This document shows, in pieces, positions 50,376 to 62,685 of a DNA stretch of 64,000 bases (position 1 is the first letter of the stretch; every line of letters begins with the position of its first letter). The notes beneath the pieces are model-generated. The model saw nothing but the letters and a program-made list of their open reading frames with translations. It did no database searches and was not told the origin of the DNA. Origin of the DNA: Ligustrum vulgare (taxonomy: Eukaryota > Streptophyta > Magnoliopsida > Lamiales > Oleaceae); contig CAUVWQ010000021.1 of the NCBI GenBank assembly GCA_963555705.1, positions 248,001 to 312,000 of the forward strand. The letters are read 5' to 3'. The translations under genes and the position numbers were made by a program.

Positions 50376-53300
50376 GTAACGTCCTTCAATTAGTGAGAGA
50401 AAAAGAAAAAATGCGAACCTCTTTAATTAATTTTTTTTCATGAATATTAATTTTTTTTAAAAAAAATAACTACTAAAAAACTTTAAAGGGAAACATTTTT
50501 GATATTTTTATTTTACCATCAAGCCTTTTTTGGAGTATCTTACCCTCGAATCTTTTCAATAATTTCCTATTCACCGTAGTTTTAATTAATGCACTTTTTT
50601 TAATATTTTAATTCTTTTAATTTTTATATTGCAATTCAAAATATTTTTCATACATATAAAGTATGAACTCTTTACTTTCTCACACAAAAATCATTTAAAT
50701 AAAATTCACAACTCTTGTATAATATATGATTTCTGTAACGTCCTTCAATTAGTGAGAAAAAAAGAAAAAATTCGAACCTCTTTATTTAATTTTTTTACTT
50801 GAATATTAATTATTTTTTTTAAAAAAAAAAAAACTACCAAAAAACTTTAAAGGAAATCATTTTTTTTATTATTATTTTACCATCAAGCCTTTTTTGGAGT
50901 ATCTTACCCTCGCATCTTTTCAATAATTTCCTATTCACCGTAGTTTTAATTAATGCACTTTTTTTAAAATTTTAATTCTTTTAATTTTTATATTGCAATT
51001 CAAAATATTTTTCATACATATAAAGTATGAACTCTTTCCTTTCTCACACAAAAAATCATTTAAATGAAATTCACAACTCTTGTATAATATATGATTTCTG
51101 TAACGTCCTTCAATTAGTGAGAGAAAAAGAAAAAATGCGAACCTCTTTAATTAATTTTTTTCCATGAATATTAATTTTTTTTTCAAAAAAGAACTACTAA
51201 AAAACTTTAAAGGGAAACATTTTTTTTATTTTTATTTTACCATCAAGCCTTTTTTGGAGTATCTTAACCTCGCATCATTTCAATAATTTCATATTCACCG
51301 TAGTTTTAATTAATGCACATTATTTAATATTTTAATTCTTTTAATTTTTGTATTGCAATTAAAAATATTTTTCATACATATAGAGTATGAACTCTTTACT
51401 TTCTCACACAAAAATCATTTAAATAAAATTCACAACTCTTGTATAATATATGATTTCTGTAACGTCCTTCAATTAGTGAGAGAAAAAGAAAAAATTCGAA
51501 CCTCTTTATTTAATTTTTTTACTTGAATATTAATTATTATTTTAAAAAAAAAAAAAAAACTACCAAAAAACTTTAAAGGGAAACATTTTTATTATTATTA
51601 TTTTACCATCAAGCCTTTTTTGGAGTATCTTACCCTCGCATCTTTTCAATAATTTCCTATTCACCGTAGTTTTAATTAATGCACATTTTTTAATATTTTA
51701 ATTCTTTTAATTTTTATATTGCAATTATAAATATTTTTCATACATATAAAGTATGAACTCTTTCCTTTCTCACACAAAAAATCATTTAAATAAAATTCAC
51801 AACTCTTGTATAATATATGATTTCTGTAACGTCCTTCAATTAGTGAGAGAAAAAGAAAAAATGGGAACCTCTTTAATTAATTTTTTTTCATGAATATAAA
51901 TTTTTATTTAAAAAAAGAACTACTAAAAAACTTTAAAGGGAAACATTTTTGTTATTTTTATTTTACCATCAAGCCTTTTTTGGAGTATCTTACCCTCGCA
52001 TCTTTTCAATAATTTCCTGTTCACCGTAGTTTTAATTAATGCACTTTTTTTAATATTTTAATTCTTTTAATTTTTATATTGCAATTCAAAATATTTTTCA
52101 TACATATAAAGTATGAACTCTTTCCTTTCTCACACAAAAATCATTTAAATAAAATCACAACTCTTGTATAATATATGATTTCTGTAACGTCCTTCAATTA
52201 GTGAGAAAAAAAGAAAAAATTCGAACCTCTTTATTTAATTTTTTTACTTGAATATTAATTATTTTTTTTTAAAAAAAAAAACTACCAAAAAACTTTAAAG
52301 GAAATCATTTTTTTTATTATTATTTTACCATCAAGCCTTTTTTGGAGTATCTTACCCTCGCATCTTTTCAATAATTTCCTATTCACCGTAGTTTTAATTA
52401 ATGCACTTTTTTTAAAATTTTAATTCTTTTAATTTTTATATTGCAATTCAAAATATTTTTCATACATAGAAAGTATGAACTCTTTCCTTTCTCACACAAA
52501 AAATCATTTAAATGAAATTCACAACTCTTGTATAATATATGATTTCTGTAACGTCCTTCAATTAGTGAGAGAAAAAGAAAAAATGCGAACCTCTTTAATT
52601 AATTTTTTTCCCTGAATATTAATTTTTTTTTAAAAAAAGAACTACTAAAAAACTTTAAAGGGAAACATTTTTGTTATTTTTATTTTACCATCAAGCCTTT
52701 TTTGGAGTATCTTAACCTCGCATCATTTCAATAATTTCATATTCACCGTAGTTTTAATTAATGCACATTATTTAATATTTTAATTCTTTTAATTTTTGTA
52801 TTGCAATTAAAAATATTTTTCATACATATAGAGTATGAACTCTTTACTTTCTCACACAAAAATCTTTTAAATAAAATTCACAACTCTTGTATAATATATG
52901 ATATCTGTAACGTCCTTCAATTAGTGAGACAAAAAGAAAAAATTCGAACCTCTTTATTTAATTTTTTTACATGAATATTACTTATTTTTAAAAAAAAAAA
53001 AAAAACTACCAAAAAACTTTAAAGGAAAACATTTTTTTTATTATTATTTTACCATCAAGCCTTTTTTGGAGTATCTTACCCTCGCATCTTTTCAATAATT
53101 TCCTATTCACCGTAGTTTTAATTAATGCACTTTTTTTAATATTTTAATTCTTTTAATTTTTATATTGCAATTAAAAATATTTTTCATACATATAAAGTAT
53201 GAACTCTTTCCTTTCTCACACAAAAAATCATTTAAATGAAATTCACAACTCTTGTATAATATATGATTTCTGTAACGTCCTTCAATTAGTGAGAGAAAAA

Positions 53301-54359
53301 GAAAAAATGCGAACCTCTTTAATTAATTTTTTTCCATGAATATTAATTTTTTTTAAAAAAAAGAACTACTAAAAAACTTTAAAGGGAAACATTTTTGTTA
53401 TTTTTATTTTACCATCAAGCCTTTTTTGGAGTATCTTAACCTCGCATCATTTCAATAATTTCCTATTCACCGTAGTTTTAATTAATGCACATTTTTTAAT
53501 ATTTTAATTCTTTTTATTTTTGTATTGCAATTAAAAAAATTTTCATACATATAAAGTATGAACTCTTTACTTTCTCACACAAAAATCATTTAAATAAAAT
53601 TCACAACTCTTGTATAATATATGATTTCTGTAACGTCCTTCAATTAGTGAGAGAAAAAGAAAAAAAGCAAACCTCTTTATTTAATATTTTTACATGAATA
53701 TTAATTTTTTTTAAAAAAAAAAAAAAAACTACTAAAAAGCTTTAAAGGGGAAACCATTTTTTATTATTATTTTACCATCAAGCCTTTTTTGGAGCATTTT
53801 ACACTCGCATCTTTTTAATAATTTTCTGTTCACATAAGTTTTAATTAATGCACATTTTTAAATATATTTGTTATTTTTATTGAAGAATTTCCAATAAAAA
53901 TATTTTTCATACATATAAAGTATGAACTCTTTACTTTCTCACACAAAAAATCATTTAAATAAAATTCAAAACCCTTGTATAATATATGATTTCTGTAACG
54001 TCCTTCAATTAGTGAGAGAAAAAGAAAAAAAGCAAACCTCTTTATTTAATATTTTTACATGAATATTAATTTTTTTTAAAAAAAAAAAAAAACTACTAAA
54101 AAGCTTTAAAGGGGAAACCATTTTTTATTATTATTTTACCATCAAGCCTTTTTTTGGAGCATTTTACACTCGCATCTTTTTAATAATTTTCTGTTCACAT
54201 AAGTTTTAATTAATGCACATTTTTAAATATATTTGTTATTTTTATTGAAGAATTTCCAATATAAATATTTTTCATACATATAAAGTATGAACTCTTTCCT
54301 TTCTCACACAAAAAATCATTTAAATAAAATTCACAACTCTTGTATAATATATGATTTCT
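50376..54359 (+). repeat. 11-mer HOR copy 2: g h il d n h ij k2 l m m (3,984 bp)
   Basis: Register marks 50376, 50735, 51100, 51459, 51826, 52184, 52548, 52907, 53272, 53630, 53995. It lies 6,520 bp to the right of copy 1. The k2 copy has a private GATATCTG just before the register mark. The last m monomer is chimeric, with a class d tail. Confidence 0.87.
53995..54359 (+). repeat. Chimeric monomer m/d at a duplication junction
   Basis: It is class m through GAAGAATTTCCAAT, then reads ATAAATATTTTTC with CTCTTTCCTTT and the AATTCACAACTC linker, the tail of class d. The switch lies at about 54251-54262. The next monomer is n, as after d. The junction is what an in-register crossover between an m and a d monomer would leave, and it accounts for the extra n h ij k2 l m m unit that follows. 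Confidence 0.85.
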
Positions 54360-56894
54360 GTAACGTCCTTCAATTAGTGAGAGAAAAAGAAAAAATGGGA
54401 ACCTCTTTAATTAATTTTTTTTCATGAATATAAATTTTTATTTAAAAAAAGAACTACTAAAAAACTTTAAAGGGAAACATTTTTGTTATTTTTATTTTAC
54501 CATCAAGCCTTTTTTGGAGTATCTTACCCTCGCATCTTTTCAATAATTTCCTGTTCACCGTAGTTTTAATTAATGCACTTTTTTTAATATTTTAATTCTT
54601 TTAATTTTTATATTGCAATTCAAAATATTTTTCATACATATAAAGTATGAACTCTTTCCTTTCTCACACAAAAATCATTTAAATAAAATCACAACTCTTG
54701 TATAATATATGATTTCTGTAACGTCCTTCAATTAGTGAGAAAAAAAGAAAAAATTCGAACCTCTTTATTTAATTTTTTTACTTGAATATTAATTATTTTT
54801 TTTTAAAAAAAAAAACTACCAAAAAACTTTAAAGGAAATCATTTTTTTTATTATTATTTTACCATCAAGCCTTTTTTGGAGTATCTTACCCTCGCATCTT
54901 TTCAATAATTTCCTATTCACCGTAGTTTTAATTAATGCACTTTTTTTAAAATTTTAATTCTTTTAATTTTTATATTGCAATTCAAAATATTTTTCATACA
55001 TAGAAAGTATGAACTCTTTCCTTTCTCACACAAAAAATCATTTAAATGAAATTCACAACTCTTGTATAATATATGATTTCTGTAACGTCCTTCAATTAGT
55101 GAGAGAAAAAGAAAAAATGCGAACCTCTTTAATTAATTTTTTTCCCTGAATATTAATTTTTTTTTAAAAAAAGAACTACTAAAAAACTTTAAAGGGAAAC
55201 ATTTTTGTTATTTTTATTTTACCATCAAGCCTTTTTTGGAGTATCTTAACCTCGCATCATTTCAATAATTTCATATTCACCGTAGTTTTAATTAATGCAC
55301 ATTATTTAATATTTTAATTCTTTTAATTTTTGTATTGCAATTAAAAATATTTTTCATACATATAGAGTATGAACTCTTTACTTTCTCACACAAAAATCTT
55401 TTAAATAAAATTCACAACTCTTGTATAATATATGATTTCTGTAACGTCCTTCAATTAGTGAGACAAAAAGAAAAAATTCGAACCTCTTTATTTAATTTTT
55501 TTACATGAATATTACTTATTTTTAAAAAAAAAAAAAAAACTACCAAAAAACTTTAAAGGAAAACATTTTTTTTATTATTATTTTACCATCAAGCCTTTTT
55601 TGGAGTATCTTACCCTCGCATCTTTTCAATAATTTCCTATTCACCGTAGTTTTAATTAATGCACTTTTTTTAATATTTTAATTCTTTTAATTTTTATATT
55701 GCAATTAAAAATATTTTTCATACATATAAAGTATGAACTCTTTCCTTTCTCACACAAAAAATCATTTAAATGAAATTCACAACTCTTGTATAATATATGA
55801 TTTCTGTAACGTCCTTCAATTAGTGAGAGAAAAAGAAAAAATGCGAACCTCTTTAATTAATTTTTTTCCATGAATATTAATTTTTTTTTAAAAAAAAGAA
55901 CTACTAAAAAACTTTAAAGGGAAACATTTTTGTTATTTTTATTTTACCATCAAGCCTTTTTTGGAGTATCTTAACCTCGCATCATTTCAATAATTTCCTA
56001 TTCACCGTAGTTTTAATTAATGCACATTTTTTAATATTTTAATTCTTTTTATTTTTGTATTGCAATTAAAAAAATTTTCATACATATAAAGTATGAACTC
56101 TTTACTTTCTCACACAAAAATCATTTAAATAAAATTCACAACTCTTGTATAATATATGATTTCTGTAACGTCCTTCAATTAGTGAGAGAAAAAGAAAAAA
56201 AGCAAACCTCTTTATTTAATATTTTTACATGAATATTAATTTTTTTTAAAAAAAAAAAAAAAACTACTAAAAAGCTTTAAAGGGGAAACCATTTTTTATT
56301 ATTATTTTACCATCAAGCCTTTTTTGGAGCATTTTACACTCGCATCTTTTTAATAATTTTCTGTTCACATAAGTTTTAATTAATGCACATTTTTAAATAT
56401 ATTTGTTATTTTTATTGAAGAATTTCCAATAAAAATATTTTTCATACATATAAAGTATGAACTCTTTACTTTCTCACACAAAAAATCATTTAAATAAAAT
56501 TCAAAACCCTTGTATAATATATGATTTCTGTAACGTCCTTCAATTAGTGAGAGAAAAAGAAAAAAAGCAAACCTCTTTATTTAATATTTTTACATGAATA
56601 TTAATTTTTTTTAAAAAAAAAAAAAAACTACTAAAAAGCTTTAAAGGGGAAACCATTTTTTATTATTATTTTACCATCAAGCCTTTTTTTGGAGCATTTT
56701 ACACTCGCATCTTTTTAATAATTTTCTGTTCACATAAGTTTTAATTAATGCACATTTTTAAATATATTTGTTATTTTTATTGAAGAATTTCCAATAAAAA
56801 TATTTTTCATACATATAAAGTATGAACTCTTTACTTTCTCACACAAAAAATCATTTAAATAAAATTCAAAACCCTTGTATAATATATGATTTCT
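54360..56894 (+). repeat. Tandem repeat of n h ij k2 l m m (7 monomers, 2,535 bp)
   Basis: Register marks 54360, 54718, 55082, 55441, 55806, 56165, 56530. It repeats the last seven monomers of 50376-54359 at an offset of 2,534 bp. Together with 45306-47840 there are three copies. The ACATAGAAAGTATG variant is present in the h monomers of all three. Confidence 0.86.
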
Positions 56895-57253
56895 GTAACG
56901 TCCTTCAATTAGTGAGAGAAAAAGAAAAAATGCGAACCTCTTTAATTAATTTTTTTCCCTGAATATTAATTTTTTTTTAAAAAAAGAACTACTAAAAAAC
57001 TTTAAAGGGAAACATTTTTGTTATTTTTATTTTACCATCAAGCCTTTTTTGGAGTATCTTAACCTCGCATCATTTCAATAATTTCCTATTCACCGTAGTT
57101 TTAATTAATGCACTTTTTTTAATATTTTAATTCTTTTAATTTTTATATTGCAATTCAAAATATTTTTCATACATATAAAGTATGAACTCTTTACTTTCTC
57201 ACACAAAAATCATTTAAATAAAATTCACAACTCTTGTATAATATATGATTTCT
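56895..57253 (+). repeat. Class g monomer with an i-type patch
   Basis: Position in the block, the CACTTTTTTTAATATT and TTCAAAAT tail and the CTCTTTACTTT end fit the right-domain g. From about 56957 to 57080 it reads as class i or ij: CCCTGAATATT, GAACTACT, GTTATTTTT and TTAACCTCGCATCATTTC. It then returns to CCTATTCACCG. This looks like a conversion patch of roughly 120 bp. Confidence 0.78.
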
Positions 57254-59793
57254 GTAACGTCCTTCAATTAGTGAGAAAAAAAGAAAAAATTCGAACCTCT
57301 TTATTTAATTTTTTTACTTGAATATTAATTATTTTTTTTAAAAAAAAAAAAACTACCAAAAAACTTTAAAGGAAATCATTTTTTTTATTATTATTTTACC
57401 ATCAAGCCTTTTTTGGAGTATCTTACCCTCGCATCTTTTCAATAATTTCCTATTCACCGTAGTTTTAATTAATGCACTTTTTTTAAAATTTTAATTCTTT
57501 TAATTTTTATATTGCAATTCAAAATATTTTTCATACATATAAAGTATGAACTCTTTCCTTTCTCACACAAAAAATCATTTAAATGAAATTCACAACTCTT
57601 GTATAATATATGATTTCTGTAACGTCCTATAATTAGTGAGAGAAAAAGAAAAAATGCGAACCTCTTTAATTAATTTTTTTCCATGAATATTAATTTTTTT
57701 TTAAAAAAAAGAACTACTAAAAAACTTTAAAGGGAAACATTTTTGTTATTTTTATTTTACCATCAAGCCTTTTTTGGAGTATCTTAACCTCGCATCATTT
57801 CAATAATTTCCTATTCACCGTAGTTTTAATTAATGCTCATTTTTTAATATTTTAATTCTTTTTATTTTTGTATTGCAATTAAAAAAATTTTCATACATAT
57901 AAAGTATGAACTCTTTACTTTCTCACACAAAAATCATTTAAATAAAATTCACAACTCTTGTATAATATATGATTTCTGTAACGTCCTTCAATTAGTGAGA
58001 GAAAAAGAAAAAAAGCAAACCTCTTTATTTAATTTTTTTACATGAATATTAATTTTTTTTAAAAAAAAAAAAAACTACTAAAAAGCTTTAAAGGGGAAAC
58101 CATTTTTTATTATTATTTTACCATCAAGCCTTTTTTGGAGCATTTTACACTCGCATCTTTTTAATAATTTTCTGTTCACATAAGTTTTAATTAATGCACA
58201 TTTTTAAATATATTTGTTATTTTTATTGAAGAATTTCCAATAAAAATATTTTTCATACATATAAAGTATGAACTCTTTACTTTCTCACACAAAAAATCAT
58301 TTAAATAAAATTCAAAACCCTTGTATAATATATGATTTCTGTAACGTCCTTCAATTAGTGAGACAAAAAGAAAAAATTCGAACCTCTTTATTTAATTTTT
58401 TTACATGAATATTACTTATTTTTAAAAAAAAAAAAAAAACTACCAAAAAACTTTAAAGGAAAACATTTTTTTTATTATTATTTTACCATCAAGCCTTTTT
58501 TGGAGTATCTTACCCTCGCATCTTTTCAATAATTTCCTATTCACCGTAGTTTTAATTAATGCACTTTTTTTAATATTTTAATTCTTTTAATTTTTATATT
58601 GCAATTAAAAATATTTTTCATACATATAAAGTATGAACTCTTTCCTTTCTCACACAAAAAATCATTTAAATGAAATTCACAACTCTTGTATAATATATGA
58701 TTTCTGTAACGTCCTTCAATTAGTGAGAGAAAAAGAAAAAATGCGAACCTCTTTAATTAATTTTTTTCCATGAATATTAATTTTTTTTTAAAAAAAAGAA
58801 CTACTAAAAAACTTTAAAGGGAAACATTTTTGTTATTTTTATTTTACCATCAAGCCTTTTTTGGAGTATCTTAACCTCGCATCATTTCAATAATTTCCTA
58901 TTCACCGTAGTTTTAATTAATGCACATTTTTTAATATTTTAATTCTTTTTATTTTTGTATTGCAATTAAAAAATTTTTCATACATATAAAGTATGAACTC
59001 TTTACTTTCTCACACAAAAATCATTTAAATAAAATTCACAACTCTTGTATAATATATGATTTCTGTAACGTCCTTCAATTAGTGAGAGAAAAAGAAAAAA
59101 AGCAAACCTCTTTATTTAATATTTTTACATGAATATTAATTTTTTTAAAAAAAAAAAAAAAACTACTAAAAAGCTTTAAAGGGGAAACCATTTTTTATTA
59201 TTATTTTACCATCAAGCCTTTTTTGGAGCATTTTACACTCGCATCTTTTTAATAATTTTCTGTTCACATAAGTTTTAATTAATGCACATTTTTAAATATA
59301 TTTGTTATTTTTATTGAAGAATTTCCAATAAAAATATTTTTCATACATATAAAGTATGAACTCTTTACTTTCTCACACAAAAAATCATTTAAATAAAATT
59401 CAAAACCCTTGTATAATATATGATTTCTGTAACGTCCTTCAATTAGTGAGAGAAAAAGAAAAAAAGTAAACCTCTTTATTTAATATTTTTACATGAATAT
59501 TAATTTTTTTTAAAAAAAAAAAAAAACTACTAAAAAGCTTTAAAGGGGAAACCATTTTTTATTATTATTTTACCATCAAGCCTTTTTTTGGAGCATTTTA
59601 CACTCGCATCTTTTTAATAATTTTCTGTTCACATAAGTTTTAATTAATGCACATTTTTAAATATATTTGTTATTTTTATTGAAGAATTTCCAATAAAAAT
59701 ATTTTTCATACATATAAAGTATGAACTCTTTACTTTCTCACACAAAAAATCATTTAAATAAAATTCAAAACCCTTGTATAATATATGATTTCT
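56895..59793 (+). repeat. Right block: g/i chimera, h l m k2 l m m (8 monomers)
   Basis: Register marks 56895, 57254, 57619, 57978, 58341, 58706, 59065, 59429. 2,899 bp. It parallels 47841-50375 with one more m at the end. The last m at 59429 has a private AAGTAAACC instead of AAGCAAACC. Confidence 0.84.
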
Positions 59794-62685
59794 GTAACGT
59801 CCTTCAATTAGTGAGAGAAAAAGAAAAAATGCGAACCTCTTTAATTAATTTTTTTTCATGAATATTAATTTTTTTTTAAAAAAATAACTACTAAAAAACT
59901 TTAAAGGGAAACATTTTTGATATTTTTATTTTACCATCAAGCCTTTTTTGGAGTATCTTACCCTCGAATCTTTTCAATAATTTCCTATTCACCGTAGTTT
60001 TAATTAATGCACTTTTTTTAATATTTTAATTCTTTTAATTTTTATATTGCAATTCAAAATATTTTTCATACATATAAAGTATGAACTCTTTACTTTCTCA
60101 CACAAAAATCATTTAAATAAAATTCACAACTCTTGTATAATATATGATTTCTGTAACGTCCTTCAATTAGTGAGAAAAAAAGAAAAAATTCGAACCTCTT
60201 TATTTAATTTTTTTACTTGAATATTAATTATTTTTTTTAAAAAAAAAAAAACTACCAAAAAACTTTAAAGGAAATCATTTTTTTTATTATTATTTTACCA
60301 TCAAGCCTTTTTTGGAGTATCTTACCCTCGCATCTTTTCAATAATTTCCTATTCACCGTAGTTTTAATTAATGCACTTTTTTTAAAATTTTAATTCTTTT
60401 AATTTTTATATTGCAATTCAAAATATTTTTCATACATATAAAGTATGAACTCTTTCCTTTCTCACACAAAAAATCATTTAAATGAAATTCACAACTCTTG
60501 TATAATATATGATTTCTGTAACGTCCTATAATTAGTGAGAGAAAAAGAAAAAATGCGAACCTCTTTAATTAATTTTTTTCCATGAATATTAATTTTTTTT
60601 TAAAAAAAAGAACTACTAAAAAACTTTAAAGGGAAACATTTTTGTTATTTTTATTTTACCATCAAGCCTTTTTTGGAGTATCTTAACCTCGCATCATTTC
60701 AATAATTTCCTATTCACCGTAGTTTTAATTAATGCTCATTTTTTAATATTTTAATTCTTTTTATTTTTGTATTGCAATTAAAAAAATTTTCATACATATA
60801 AAGTATGAACTCTTTACTTTCTCACACAAAAATCATTTAAATAAAATTCACAACTCTTGTATAATATATGATTTCTGTAACGTCCTTCAATTAGTGAGAG
60901 AAAAAGAAAAAAAGCAAACCTCTTTATTTAATTTTTTTACATGAATATTAATTTTTTTTAAAAAAAAAAAAAACTACTAAAAAGCTTTAAAGGGGAAACC
61001 ATTTTTTATTATTATTTTACCATCAAGCCTTTTTTGGAGCATTTTACACTCGCATCTTTTTAATAATTTTCTGTTCACATAAGTTTTAATTAATGCACAT
61101 TTTTAAATATATTTGTTATTTTTATTGAAGAATTTCCAATAAAAATATTTTTCATACATATAAAGTATGAACTCTTTACTTTCTCACACAAAAAATCATT
61201 TAAATAAAATTCAAAACCCTTGTATAATATATGATTTCTGTAACGTCCTTCAATTAGTGAGAGAAAAAGAAAAAATGCGAACCTCTTTAATTAATTTTTT
61301 TTCATGAATATCAATTTTTTTTTAAAAAAATAACTACTAAAAAACTTTAAAGGGAAACATTTTTTATATTTTTATTTTACCATCAAGCCTTTTTTGGAGT
61401 ATCTTACCCTCGAATCTTTTCAATAATTTCCTATTCACCGTAGTTTTAATTAATGCACTTTTTTTAATATTTTAATTCTTTTAATTTTTATATTGCAATT
61501 CAAAATATTTTTCATACATATAAAGTATGAACTCTTTACTTTCTCACACAAAAATCATTTAAATAAAATTCACAACTCTTGTATAATATATGATTTCTGT
61601 AACGTCCTTCAATTAGTGAGAAAAAAAGAAAAAATTCGAACCTCTTTATTTAATTTTTTTACTTGAATATTAATTATTTTTTTTAAAAAAAAAAAAACTA
61701 CCAAAAAACTTTAAAGGAAATCATTTTTTTTATTATTATTTTACCATCAAGCCTTTTTTGGAGTATCTTACCCTCGCATCTTTTCAATAATTTCCTATTC
61801 ACCGTAGTTTTAATTAATGCACTTTTTTTAAAATTTTAATTCTTTTAATTTTTATATTGCAATTCAAAATATTTTTCATACATATAAAGTATGAACTCTT
61901 TCCTTTCTCACACAAAAAATCATTTAAATGAAATTCACAACTCTTGTATAATATATGATTTCTGTAACGTCCTATAATTAGTGAGAGAAAAAGAAAAAAT
62001 GCGAACCTCTTTAATTAATTTTTTTCCATGAATATTAATTTTTTTTTAAAAAAAAGAACTACTAAAAAACTTTAAAGGGAAACATTTTTGTTATTTTTAT
62101 TTTACCATCAAGCCTTTTTTGGAGTATCTTAACCTCGCATCATTTCAATAATTTCCTATTCACCGTAGTTTTAATTAATGCTCATTTTTTAATATTTTAA
62201 TTCTTTTTATTTTTGTATTGCAATTAAAAAAAATTTCATACATATAAAGTATGAACTCTCTACTTTCTCACACAAAAATCATTTAAATAAAATTCACAAC
62301 TCTTGTATAATATATGATTTCTGTAACGTCCTTCAATTAGTGAGAGAAAAAGAAAAAAAGCAAACCTCTTTATTTAATTTTTTTACATGAATATTAATTT
62401 TTTTTAAAAAAAAAAAAAACTACTAAAAAGCTTTAAAGGGGAAACCATTTTTTATTATTATTTTACCATCAAGCCTTTTTTGGAGCATTTTACACTCGCA
62501 TCTTTTTAATAATTTTCTGTTCACATAAGTTTTAATTAATGCACATTTTTAAATATATTTGTTATTTTTATTGAAGAATTTCCAATAAAAATATTTTTCA
62601 TACATATAAAGTATGAACTCTTTACTTTCTCACACAAAAAATCATTTAAATAAAATTCAAAACCCTTGTATAATATATGATTTCT
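59794..62685 (+). repeat. Right-end 4-mer HOR: g h l m, two units of 1,446 bp
   Basis: Register marks 59794, 60153, 60518, 60877, then 61240, 61599, 61964, 62323. Both units are exactly 1,446 bp. The g at 61240 and the next g at 62686 share GAATATCAATTTTT (others GAATATTAAT), which the g at 59794 lacks, so the rightmost units are the younger duplicates. All l copies here are the TCCTATAATT / GCTCATTTT variant. Confidence 0.86.
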
